Of a stretch of 11,982 nt of DNA, positions 1 through 6,234 are shown piece after piece. How positions within the stretch are numbered: position 1 is the stretch's first letter; each line of letters begins with the position of its first letter. The stretch lies in NCBI GenBank assembly GCA_049794535.1, contig JBARCX010000291.1:1-11982 (forward strand), written 5' to 3'. The notes under the pieces were generated by a model. The model made no database searches and was not told the origin of the DNA. It saw only the letters and a program-made list of their open reading frames with translations. The translations under genes and the position numbers were made by a program. This stretch comes from JBARCX01 sp049794535 (GTDB lineage: Bacteria; Pseudomonadota; Gammaproteobacteria; Xanthomonadales; Rhodanobacteraceae).

Positions 1-140
1 CACAGGGACTTCCTTTGGGCGCAGCGGATGAGGGTGCGACTAAGCCTCAACTTAACGCGCTGGCCGTACCCTCACCTGCTGCGCCCAAAGGAAGCCCCTG
101 TGGGACCGGCATCCTCTCTCCCACAGGGACTTCCTTCGGG
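1..140. repeat. REP-like hairpin repeat cluster (three copies)
   Basis: The core CCCACAGGGACTTCCTTTGGG, or a close variant, occurs three times: forward at 1-19 (its first bases cut off by the window edge), reverse at 84-105 and forward at 119-140. Copies 1 and 2 form a long inverted repeat, 1-25 against 78-102, with one mismatch. Each core can also fold on itself, because CCCACAGG pairs with CCTTTGGG around a GACTT loop with one mismatch. This layout of short palindromic units in alternating orientation between genes is typical of REP/BIME elements in gammaproteobacteria. No gene is evident from 1 to 305; short open frames here run through the repeats. I see nothing notable between 141 and 225. 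The repeat nature is seen directly; the REP assignment is inferred. Confidence 0.75.
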
Positions 141-229
141 TCGCCGGAGGGAGGGGGTCTCCGCGTTTCAGGTCAGGTGCTAATCAGGTCGCTTCATGGA
201 TGGGAATATTTGGCTGGCACTTAAAGAAC

Positions 230-261
230 AAAAAAGGCCCCGCATTCGCATGCGGGGCCTT
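230..261 (-). terminator. Rho-independent terminator of the M13 peptidase gene
   Basis: A perfect 12-bp stem (234-245 pairs with 250-261, GC-rich centre) closes a four-base TCGC loop. On the minus strand it is followed directly by a run of T (complement of the A run at 230-235). It lies about 45 bases beyond the stop codon of the leftward metallopeptidase gene, so it is the expected transcript end. Confidence 0.9.
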
Positions 262-305
262 GAGCTTTATGCCGCGTTAGATACGCGACAGTCAGCGGAT
301 ACGAC

Positions 306-2444
306 TTACCAGATCTTCACCTGCTTATCCTCGGAACGCACCATCGCGTCGCCGGGCTTGCACTGGAACGAGGTGGCAAACGCTGCCACGTTCGAGGGCG
401 CGCCGATGGCGCGCAGTGCGGCCGGGGAGTGCGGATCGACGTTGAGGTACAGGATCGCCTGCTTCTCACGCACCGAACCACGCCACACGCGGGCCCAGTT
501 GAGGAAGAAACGCTGATCTTCGGTGTAGCCGTCGATCTTCGCATCGGCTTCGGACGGATCCTTCTTCAGCGCGGTCTGCAGCGCGTCGTAGGCAATGTTC
601 ACGCCGCCCAGATCAGCGATGTTCTCGCCCAGGGTCAGCTGGCCGTTGACGTGCAGGTCCGGCTTGTCCTTGATCGGGGCGTAGTCGTTGAACTGCTGTA
701 CCAGCTTGGCAGTACGGGCCTTGAACTGCGCCTGATCCTGCTTGGTCCACCAGTCTTCCTTGTTGCCGTCGCCGTTGAACTGGCTGCCCTGGTCGTCGAA
801 GCCATGGCTGGCTTCGTGACCGATCACGGCGCCGATACCGCCGTAGTTGATCGCGTCGTCGCCGTTGGCATAGAAGAACGGCGGCTGCAGGATCGCGGCC
901 GGGAAGTTGATCGTGTTGGTGCTCGGATCGTAGTAAGCGTTAACCGTCTGCGGGGTCATGTCCCACAGCGAACGGTCGGTCGGCTTGCCGATCTTGGCGA
1001 TGTCGTACTCGTAGTTGAACTTCTCGGCGGCCTGCAGGTTGCCGTAGAAGCTGGTGTTGTTCACGTCCAGGCCGGCCCAGTCACGCCACTTGTCCGGATA
1101 GCCGATCTTCGGCAGGAACTTGTTCCACTTCTCGACGGCCTTGGCCTTGGTCTCGGGGCTCATCCAGTCGAGATTTTCGATACGGGTCTTCAGTGCGTCG
1201 CGCACATTGGTGACCAGCTCCTCGGCGCGCTGCTTGGCTTCGGGGGTGAAGGTCTTGGCCACGTACAGCTGGCCCAGTGCCTCGCCCATCGAACCGTTGA
1301 TGGCACCCAGCACGCGCTTCCAGCGAGGCTTCTGCTCCGGCTGACCGGCGAGGGTCTTGCCGTAGAAGTCGAACTTGTTGTCCTGGAAATTCTTGCTCAG
1401 GTACGCCGAGGCGTCGTCGATGGCGTGGAAGCGCAGGTAAGCCTGCCACTGTGCGGCTGGCGCGCTGGCGACCAGCTTATCGAACTCGGTGAAGAACTTC
1501 GGCTGCGACAGCGAGAAGCCCTTGTCGATGGTCACGCCCTGGGCGGTGAAGAACTTTTCCCAGTTGAAGTGCGGGGTGACCTTGTCGGCGTCTTTCACGC
1601 TGACGAAGTGGTACTGGTTGTCCAGGTCACGCATTTCGGTCGGGGCCAGCGAAGCTTTGGCCAGCTCGGTCTCGAACGCCATCACCTGATCGGCCTGCTT
1701 CTTGGCATCGGCATCAGCCACGCCCGTCAGTTCCAGCGCCTTGGCGATGTAAGCGACATACGCGTCGCGAATGTCCTTGTAGTCCGGCTTGAAGTAGTAG
1801 TCCTTGGTCGGCAGGCCCAAACCGGACTGATTGGTGTACGCGATCTGGATCTTGGCATCCTTGAAGTCGGCGCCGGCGCCGAACTGGAACACCAGCTGAT
1901 CACCCTCGGTGAAGCTCTTGGTGAGGAAGTCCACCACGTCGCCGCTGTTCTTGATCGCGGCAATCGCGTCGAGCTTCGGCTTGATCGGATCGAAGCCGGC
2001 TTTTTCGATAGCGGCTTCATCCATGCCGGTCTCATACAGGTAACCGATCTTCTGCTCGGCGGAACCCGGTTTGGCCTGTGCGGCATCCTTGGCGGCCGCT
2101 TCGACGATCTCGTGCTGCGTATTCAGGCTGTTCTCGGCCAGCTGATCGAATGCGCCCCAACGGGTGCGGTCAGCGGGAATCGGGTTGGCGGCAACCCACT
2201 TCGCATTGACGAAGCTATTGAAGTCCTTGCAGGCCTCGTCGTTCGCGCCCAGCTCGCTGACATCGAACACGCTCTTCGGTGCAGCCACTGCCGCCGTGGT
2301 GCTGGCCGGTGCGGGTGCAGCTGCCGTGCTGGTCGGTGCCGGTGCGGGTGCGGCGTTCTCGGGCTGCTCGCTCTTACCACAAGCGGTAAGGGCCAGACCC
2401 AGGCTTACAGCCAGGGCCAGGGGCTTCAAATATTGCTTGGTCAT
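306..2444 (-). CDS. M13 (neprilysin/PepO-type) zinc metallopeptidase lipoprotein
   Basis: Zinc endopeptidase of 712 residues that should cleave peptides in the periplasm. A lipoprotein signal ends in LTAC with the lipidated Cys at residue 22. A flexible Ala/Pro/Thr linker (about 25-57) follows, then the M13 N-terminal domain and the catalytic domain. Family motifs are all present: NAYY (502-505), HEASHGFDD with zinc ligands H543 and H547 and catalytic E544, GENIADLGG with third ligand E607, and DPHSP with H672. The chain ends in KIW, like the Trp C-terminus of neprilysin, and its length is normal. I chose the ATG at 2444 because GAGGAG (complement of 2451-2456) sits at correct spacing and the signal peptide begins there; the open frame extends 15 codons further upstream without a ribosome site. 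The residue after the lipid Cys is Gly, not Asp, which in enterobacterial rules predicts sorting to the outer membrane (inference). The gene is monocistronic with its own terminator. Natural substrate unknown. Confidence 0.95.
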   Translation of the reverse strand: MTKQYLKPLALAVSLGLALTACGKSEQPENAAPAPAPTSTAAAPAPASTTAAVAAPKSVFDVSELGANDEACKDFNSFVNAKWVAANPIPADRTRWGAFDQLAENSLNTQHEIVEAAAKDAAQAKPGSAEQKIGYLYETGMDEAAIEKAGFDPIKPKLDAIAAIKNSGDVVDFLTKSFTEGDQLVFQFGAGADFKDAKIQIAYTNQSGLGLPTKDYYFKPDYKDIRDAYVAYIAKALELTGVADADAKKQADQVMAFETELAKASLAPTEMRDLDNQYHFVSVKDADKVTPHFNWEKFFTAQGVTIDKGFSLSQPKFFTEFDKLVASAPAAQWQAYLRFHAIDDASAYLSKNFQDNKFDFYGKTLAGQPEQKPRWKRVLGAINGSMGEALGQLYVAKTFTPEAKQRAEELVTNVRDALKTRIENLDWMSPETKAKAVEKWNKFLPKIGYPDKWRDWAGLDVNNTSFYGNLQAAEKFNYEYDIAKIGKPTDRSLWDMTPQTVNAYYDPSTNTINFPAAILQPPFFYANGDDAINYGGIGAVIGHEASHGFDDQGSQFNGDGNKEDWWTKQDQAQFKARTAKLVQQFNDYAPIKDKPDLHVNGQLTLGENIADLGGVNIAYDALQTALKKDPSEADAKIDGYTEDQRFFLNWARVWRGSVREKQAILYLNVDPHSPAALRAIGAPSNVAAFATSFQCKPGDAMVRSEDKQVKIW

Positions 2445-2463
2445 GAATAACTCCTCTGTGATT

Positions 2464-2511
2464 CGCCCAGCGGGCGGTTCGTTCTGCACGCTGGCCGTGT
2501 GCCCGCGGGCA
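2464..2511 (-). promoter_or_regulatory. Two small hairpins in the 5' leader of the M13 gene
   Basis: On the minus strand just upstream of the ribosome site, CGCCC-GCT-GGGCG (2464-2476) can fold. Further upstream lies a 12-bp perfect palindrome, TGCCCGCGGGCA (2500-2511). Both would be in the mRNA if transcription starts upstream of 2511. They may influence translation or message stability, or the palindrome may be a protein site. Short GC palindromes also arise by chance in GC-rich DNA, so the role is speculative. Confidence 0.25.
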
Positions 2512-2526
2512 GTTCCCTTGGATCGC

Positions 2527-2582
2527 GGCCATGACCGCCCAAACTAGGTCATTGGTCATGGGCCAAACAGTGTCAAAGGTCA
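2527..2582 (-). promoter_or_regulatory. Candidate M13 promoter with overlapping half-site array
   Basis: The minus strand carries a perfect TTGACA (complement of 2571-2576). Seventeen bases on is AATGAC, a poor -10 with three of six matches. Overlapping this is a dense array of GGTCA half-sites: GGTCATTGGTCA at 2547-2558 and TGTCAAAGGTCA at 2571-2582, starting 24 bp apart. GGCCATGACC (2527-2536) also forms an inverted repeat with GGTCATGGGCC (2554-2564), with one extra G. The arrangement resembles an operator laid over a promoter. The regulator is not identifiable, and which of the two divergent genes it serves is unclear, though position favours the M13 gene. Confidence 0.35.
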
Positions 2583-2648
2583 GGGGTGCAAACGCGGTTT
2601 CTACCCGAAATGTGAGTGGTAGCAAGGTTCGCCGCGCTGGTAGTGCAG

Positions 2649-2682
2649 CTGTTACACGCTTGTCATGCCGGGTGCTTATGGT
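2649..2682 (+). promoter_or_regulatory. PhoB box and -10 of the phosphoesterase promoter
   Basis: Two heptamers spaced by four bases, CTGTTAC (2649-2655) and TTGTCAT (2660-2666), match the PhoB half-site CTGTCAT at five and six of seven positions. Exactly ten bases after the second heptamer lies TATGGT (2677-2682), four of six matches to TATAAT. No -35 hexamer is spaced to this -10, as expected at activator-dependent promoters. This is the same 7-4-7-10 layout as the classical E. coli phoA promoter. The four-base spacer (ACGC) is less AT-rich than usual. Transcription would start near 2689, leaving a leader of about 55 bases. A downstream gene that releases phosphate from organic esters fits PhoB control well. 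Confidence 0.72.
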
Positions 2683-2744
2683 CGCGGGCTATGCACGCTG
2701 GGGACGTGCCCTATTGACCATCACGACCACCACCGGAGACTGTC

Positions 2745-4421
2745 ATGCGAACACGTCTTGCCGTCTGTCTTTCTGCTTGTCTGCTTACTTTGTCAGCTGT
2801 CTCGTTTGGACAGAACGCGCTATCGGCCAGTGCTGATCAGAGCCAGTACAGACATGTCCGTACGGCTACACCGATCAAGCACCTTGTGGTGATCTTCCAG
2901 GAGAACGTCTCCTTCGATCATTACTTCGGCACTTATCCCAATGCCGTCAATGCACCGGGTGAGCCGGCGTTCTACCCGCTGCCGTTCACGCCACGGGTCA
3001 ATGGCTTTACCCAGGCACTGCTGACGAACAACCCGAACGCGGCCAATACGGGCAATGGCACCGGCGCGATCAATCCGTTCCGCTTCTCGCGTGCACAAGC
3101 CGCTACCGCGGATATGGATCACGACTACAACGCCGAGCAGCTGGCTTTCGACGGCGGTGCGATGGATCTGTTCCCCGAGTACACCGGCTCCGGCGAGACC
3201 CTGCCGGGCGGCTCGGCCGCTGAGGATGGCAATGGCCAGGTGATGGGCTATTTCGACGGCAACACCGTCACCGCGATGTGGAATTACGCGCAGCACTTTG
3301 CGCTTAACGACAACAGCTATGGCACCACGTTTGGTCCGTCGACACCGGGTGCGATCAATCTGGTGTCCGGCCAGACCAACGGTGTGGTGGATAGCCTCAA
3401 TGCCGGTGGTGTCATAACCCCTGACGGCAATGGTGGCGTGACCCTGATCAGCGATGCTGACCCGATCGGTGATGTTTGCTCGTCGCCCAGTGGCAGCCAG
3501 GTACAAATGGGCGGTCGCAACATCGGTGACATGCTCAATGCGAAGGGCATCAGCTGGGGCTTCTTCGAGGGTGGCTTTGATCTGACCCAGACCAATGCCA
3601 ACGGCACCACCGGTTGCAAGCGCAGCACGACCTCGCTCGTCACACAGACGAAGAAGGCCGACTACATCCCGCATCACGAGCCGTTCCAGTACTACACCTC
3701 CACCGCCAACCCGACGCACGCACGGCCGAGCTCGGTGGCGATGATCGGGCGCAGCGGCGATGCAGCGAACCATCAGTACGACACCAGCGATTTCTTCGAT
3801 GCCGTGAGCGCCGGCAACATGCCCGCGGTGAGCTTCTTGAAGGCCCCGGGCTACCAGGATGGCCATGCGGGTTATTCCGACCCGCTGGATGAGCAGACCT
3901 TCATCGTGCACGTGCTGAACTTCCTGCAGAGCCGCCCGGAGTGGCGCGATACCGCGGTTGTCATCGCTTATGACGATTCCGATGGTTGGTACGACCATCA
4001 GATGTCGCCGGTCGTGAATGCTTCGAGCACCAGCTCGGATGCACTGAACGGCCAAGGCAACTGCAATGGACCCAGCACGTTGCCGGGCATTACGGGTACG
4101 CAGCCTGCGCAGGGCCGTTGTGGTCATGGTCCGCGCCTGCCGTTGCTGGTGATCTCGCCGTGGGCTCGCGAGAACATGGTCGATCACACGATGACCGATC
4201 AGTCGTCGATCATGCGTTTTGTGGAAGACAACTGGCTCGATCGCACGCGTCTCGGTGGCGGTTCGTTCGATGCCGTCGCCGGTTCGTTGGATCACATGTT
4301 CGATTTCGGCATGCCGTTCCTGTTCGACCGTCGATTGATCCTCGACGAGACGACCGGTCAGCCGAAAAAGTCCTGGTCGTGGTGGCCGTGGCAGAGCCAG
4401 GCGTCATCACATAAAGGTTGA
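2745..4421 (+). CDS. Exported phosphoesterase, phospholipase C / AcpA acid phosphatase family
   Basis: A 558-residue exported hydrolase of the phosphoesterase family (Pfam PF04185) that includes bacterial non-specific phospholipases C and Francisella AcpA. A Sec signal peptide covers about residues 1-30. The family opening IKHLVVIFQENVSFDHYFG (44-62) holds metal-binding E53 and N54. GPSTPG (197-202) supplies the likely nucleophile S199. YDDSDGWYDH (409-418) gives D410 and D411. By analogy with AcpA, E, N, S, D and D form the active centre. A conserved GHGPRLPLLVISPWAR stretch (460-475) and SSIMRFVEDNW (487-497) complete the fold. Four Cys remain in the mature part (245, 291, 440, 459). The tail is Trp-rich (543-549). 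GGAGA at 2735-2739 sets the ATG start. A PhoB-type promoter precedes the gene and a terminator follows, so it is a single-gene unit. Whether the substrate is phosphatidylcholine-like lipid or soluble phosphomonoesters cannot be told from sequence; the family is certain. Confidence 0.92.
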   Translation: MRTRLAVCLSACLLTLSAVSFGQNALSASADQSQYRHVRTATPIKHLVVIFQENVSFDHYFGTYPNAVNAPGEPAFYPLPFTPRVNGFTQALLTNNPNAANTGNGTGAINPFRFSRAQAATADMDHDYNAEQLAFDGGAMDLFPEYTGSGETLPGGSAAEDGNGQVMGYFDGNTVTAMWNYAQHFALNDNSYGTTFGPSTPGAINLVSGQTNGVVDSLNAGGVITPDGNGGVTLISDADPIGDVCSSPSGSQVQMGGRNIGDMLNAKGISWGFFEGGFDLTQTNANGTTGCKRSTTSLVTQTKKADYIPHHEPFQYYTSTANPTHARPSSVAMIGRSGDAANHQYDTSDFFDAVSAGNMPAVSFLKAPGYQDGHAGYSDPLDEQTFIVHVLNFLQSRPEWRDTAVVIAYDDSDGWYDHQMSPVVNASSTSSDALNGQGNCNGPSTLPGITGTQPAQGRCGHGPRLPLLVISPWARENMVDHTMTDQSSIMRFVEDNWLDRTRLGGGSFDAVAGSLDHMFDFGMPFLFDRRLILDETTGQPKKSWSWWPWQSQASSHKG

Positions 4422-4443
4422 TGCACGACCGAGTCGATAAGTG

Positions 4444-4478
4444 AGCATCGCCCCGCATAAGCGGGGCGATGCTTTTCG
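4444..4478 (+). terminator. Rho-independent terminator after the phosphoesterase gene
   Basis: A perfect 13-bp stem (4444-4456 with 4461-4473) around an ATAA loop, with a GC-rich core, is followed by TTTTCGTT. It starts 23 bases after the stop codon of the phosphoesterase gene and separates that unit from the downstream oxidase gene. Confidence 0.9.
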
Positions 4479-4489
4479 TTATGCTGAAT

Positions 4490-4508
4490 ACCGTTTGCAA
4501 TGAACGGT
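4490..4508 (+). promoter_or_regulatory. Dyad upstream of the multicopper oxidase (possible operator)
   Basis: A perfect 6-bp dyad with a 7-base centre, ACCGTT-TGCAATG-AACGGT, ends 15 bases before the GTG start. The ACC...GGT ends and the 19-bp length recall operators of copper-sensing MerR-family regulators such as CueR, which often control multicopper oxidases. The inner bases do not match the CueR consensus, and I see only weak flanking hexamers (TGAATA at 4485-4490, TTAAAC at 4508-4513). A chance hairpin cannot be excluded. Confidence 0.3.
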
Positions 4509-4523
4509 TAAACGAGTAAGCCA

Positions 4524-6146
4524 GTGCAATCTCGTCGAAATTTCCTCAGATGGACCGCGTTTGGCCTGGGCGCTGGCGTGCTACCCGCGCGCTTGCTCGC
4601 GCACGACATGAAGTCGATGTCGAAGATGCCAGCGGGTGGCAGTGGGCTGTGTAAGCATGCTGTTGACGATCAGGTGCTGGTGGTGCCGAAGCTACTCGAC
4701 CCGACAAAGCTCACGCCGTTCGTAAACCCGCTGCCGTTACCGCCGGTGTTGCGCGCCAAGCCTGGCGAGATACTGCGCGTCGCCATGGGCGAAACAGAGC
4801 AGCGACTGCATCGCGATTTGCCGCCGACGCGTGTGTGGACCTATGGCGGCTGCATGCCGGGCCCGACCATCGAAGCGCGTAGCGGTGAGCTGCTGAAAGT
4901 CGAATGGCGCAATGCGCTGCCCACAAAACATTTTCTGCCGATCGATCACAACATTCATGGGGCTCAAAAGAGCAACCCCGAGGTGCGCGCCATCGTGCAT
5001 CTGCATGGAGCTCGTACACCCACAGCTAGCGATGGCTATCCCGACGATTGGTATGTACCAGGCAAGTCGAAGCTGCACGAATACCCGAACCAGCAGGACG
5101 CAGCGACCCTGTGGTATCACGACCATGCGATGGGCATTAACCGGCTGAATATCTATGCCGGCATGTTCGGCATGGCGTTGCTGCGCGACGAGCATGAATT
5201 GTCGCTCGGTTTGCCGCAGGGTGAGCAAGAGATTCCACTGACGTTGAGCGATCGCCTGCTCACCGAAGATGCCCAGTTGTATTACCCGGTATCCGGTCGC
5301 AGCGATGCGCCATGGGTGCCTGAAGTGTTTGGCAACGCCATGTTGGTCAATGGTGCGCTATTGCCATATCTGGATGTGCAGCCGCAGCGCTATCGTTTCC
5401 GTGTGCTCAATGCAGCAAACGGGCGTTTCTTCCATTTGAGCTTGCGCGGACATCGGCCGTTCCTGCAGATCGGCAGCGATCAGGGCCTGCTCGCTGCACC
5501 GGTGAAACAGACCAGCCTGTTCCTGGCGCCCGGTGAGCGGGCCGACCTCATCATCGATTTCGCTGAGTTGGCTGGGCAATCGATCGAACTGATGAACGAT
5601 GCACTGCCGATTCTGCAATTCCACGCCGGTAGTGGCGCCGTGCGCGATCTCAGCGCGGTGCCTGCAGTGTTGCGCGATGTGCCGCGCATGCCTGAATCAC
5701 ACGCTACACGCACTCGTCTGCTTACCTTGGACGAGTACGACGACTGCACGTCCGAGCCGATGCTGATGCTGCTCGATGGCAAGCGCTGGCACGAGCCGGT
5801 GACAGAAAAGCCGACGCTTGGCAGTACCGAGGTCTGGAGCTTCGTTAACCTCACCGACGATACCCATCCGATCCATCTGCATCTGGTGCGCTTCCAGATT
5901 CTTGATCGACGCCCATTTGATATAAACACCTGGATGGCGTCGAAGACGCTGCGTTACACCGGCCCTGCGCAACCACCCGCACCGCACGAGGCAGGGTGGA
6001 AGGACATCGTGCAAACGTCTCCGGGCATGGTGACCCGCATCATCGCGACCTTCGACGGTTACGTCGGCAAGTACGCCTGGCATTGCCATCTGCTCGAGCA
6101 CGAAGCGAATGAGATGATGCGACCGTTTGAGGTGATACCCGCCTGA
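4524..6146 (+). CDS. Tat-exported multicopper oxidase, CotA/bilirubin-oxidase-like
   Basis: A 540-residue three-cupredoxin-domain oxidase that couples oxidation of phenols, bilirubin-like substrates or metal ions (Cu+, Mn2+) to reduction of oxygen to water in the periplasm. It begins SRRNFLRW (3-10), a twin-arginine motif, with probable cleavage after A26; Tat export suits folded copper proteins. All four copper motifs are intact: HLHG (H159, H161), WYHDH (H199, H201), HPIHLH (H448, H451, H453) and HCHLLEH (H520, C521, H522, H526) with axial M531. FVNPLPLPPVL (66-76) is the CotA-type N-terminal signature, so it is closer to CotA than to CueO, and it lacks the Met-rich insert of CueO. A short Met/His stretch follows the signal (H27, M29, M32, M35). 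The start is GTG at 4524: it is the only start that keeps the complete Tat motif, and a weak GAG (4514-4516) precedes it. It is separated from the phosphoesterase gene by a terminator and converges on the M14 gene. Substrate is not determinable. Confidence 0.93.
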   Translation: MQSRRNFLRWTAFGLGAGVLPARLLAHDMKSMSKMPAGGSGLCKHAVDDQVLVVPKLLDPTKLTPFVNPLPLPPVLRAKPGEILRVAMGETEQRLHRDLPPTRVWTYGGCMPGPTIEARSGELLKVEWRNALPTKHFLPIDHNIHGAQKSNPEVRAIVHLHGARTPTASDGYPDDWYVPGKSKLHEYPNQQDAATLWYHDHAMGINRLNIYAGMFGMALLRDEHELSLGLPQGEQEIPLTLSDRLLTEDAQLYYPVSGRSDAPWVPEVFGNAMLVNGALLPYLDVQPQRYRFRVLNAANGRFFHLSLRGHRPFLQIGSDQGLLAAPVKQTSLFLAPGERADLIIDFAELAGQSIELMNDALPILQFHAGSGAVRDLSAVPAVLRDVPRMPESHATRTRLLTLDEYDDCTSEPMLMLLDGKRWHEPVTEKPTLGSTEVWSFVNLTDDTHPIHLHLVRFQILDRRPFDINTWMASKTLRYTGPAQPPAPHEAGWKDIVQTSPGMVTRIIATFDGYVGKYAWHCHLLEHEANEMMRPFEVIPA

Positions 6147-6151
6147 GTTCG

Positions 6152-6230
6152 GTAGGTTGGGCGGAGTGTAGCGATACCCAACGCGGAGGCATTCCGACGC
6201 TGGGGTTCGCATTCGCTTATCCCAGCCTAC
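6152..6230. repeat. GTAG-type REP doublet between convergent genes
   Basis: Two copies of an element of about 31 bp lie in opposite orientation: forward 6152-6182, beginning GTAGGTTGGG and ending ACCCAAC, and reverse 6199-6230, whose complement begins GTAGGCTGGG and ends CCCCAGC. Each folds alone (GTTGGG/CCCAAC and GCTGGG/CCCAGC), and the two ends GTAGGTTGGG and CCCAGCCTAC pair with each other. A leading GTAG before a palindrome is the hallmark of REPs linked to RAYT transposases, including the SMAG elements of Stenotrophomonas. It occupies almost the whole gap between convergent stop codons at 6146 and 6235 and may double as a bidirectional transcript end, since no other terminator is visible there. 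Confidence 0.8.
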
Positions 6231-6234
6231 GGGG

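Noticed and set aside
1..140. CRISPR array
   Set aside because: Repeats are only three, in mixed orientation, imperfect, self-palindromic and irregularly spaced, which fits REP elements and not a CRISPR.
15..516. Short plus-strand open frames (15-224 and 196-516) near the left edge
   Set aside because: The first runs through REP-like repeats; the second crosses the terminator and the end of the M13 gene. Neither has a convincing ribosome site or motif.
429..2450. A 673-codon open frame on the plus strand, antisense to the M13 peptidase gene
   Set aside because: It is an exact shadow of a gene with complete catalytic motifs. Its product is Leu/Val/Gly-rich with no recognisable motif and no good ribosome site. 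Long antisense frames are common in GC-rich genes.
2783..2816. Lipoprotein signal for the phosphoesterase
   Set aside because: Cys occurs inside the hydrophobic stretch (C8, C12), but no lipobox with Cys follows the hydrophobic core; an ordinary Sec signal fits better.
2820..4295. A 491-codon open frame antisense to the phosphoesterase gene
   Set aside because: It lies wholly within a gene with clear family motifs; its product is Arg/Ile/His-rich low-quality sequence with no domain.
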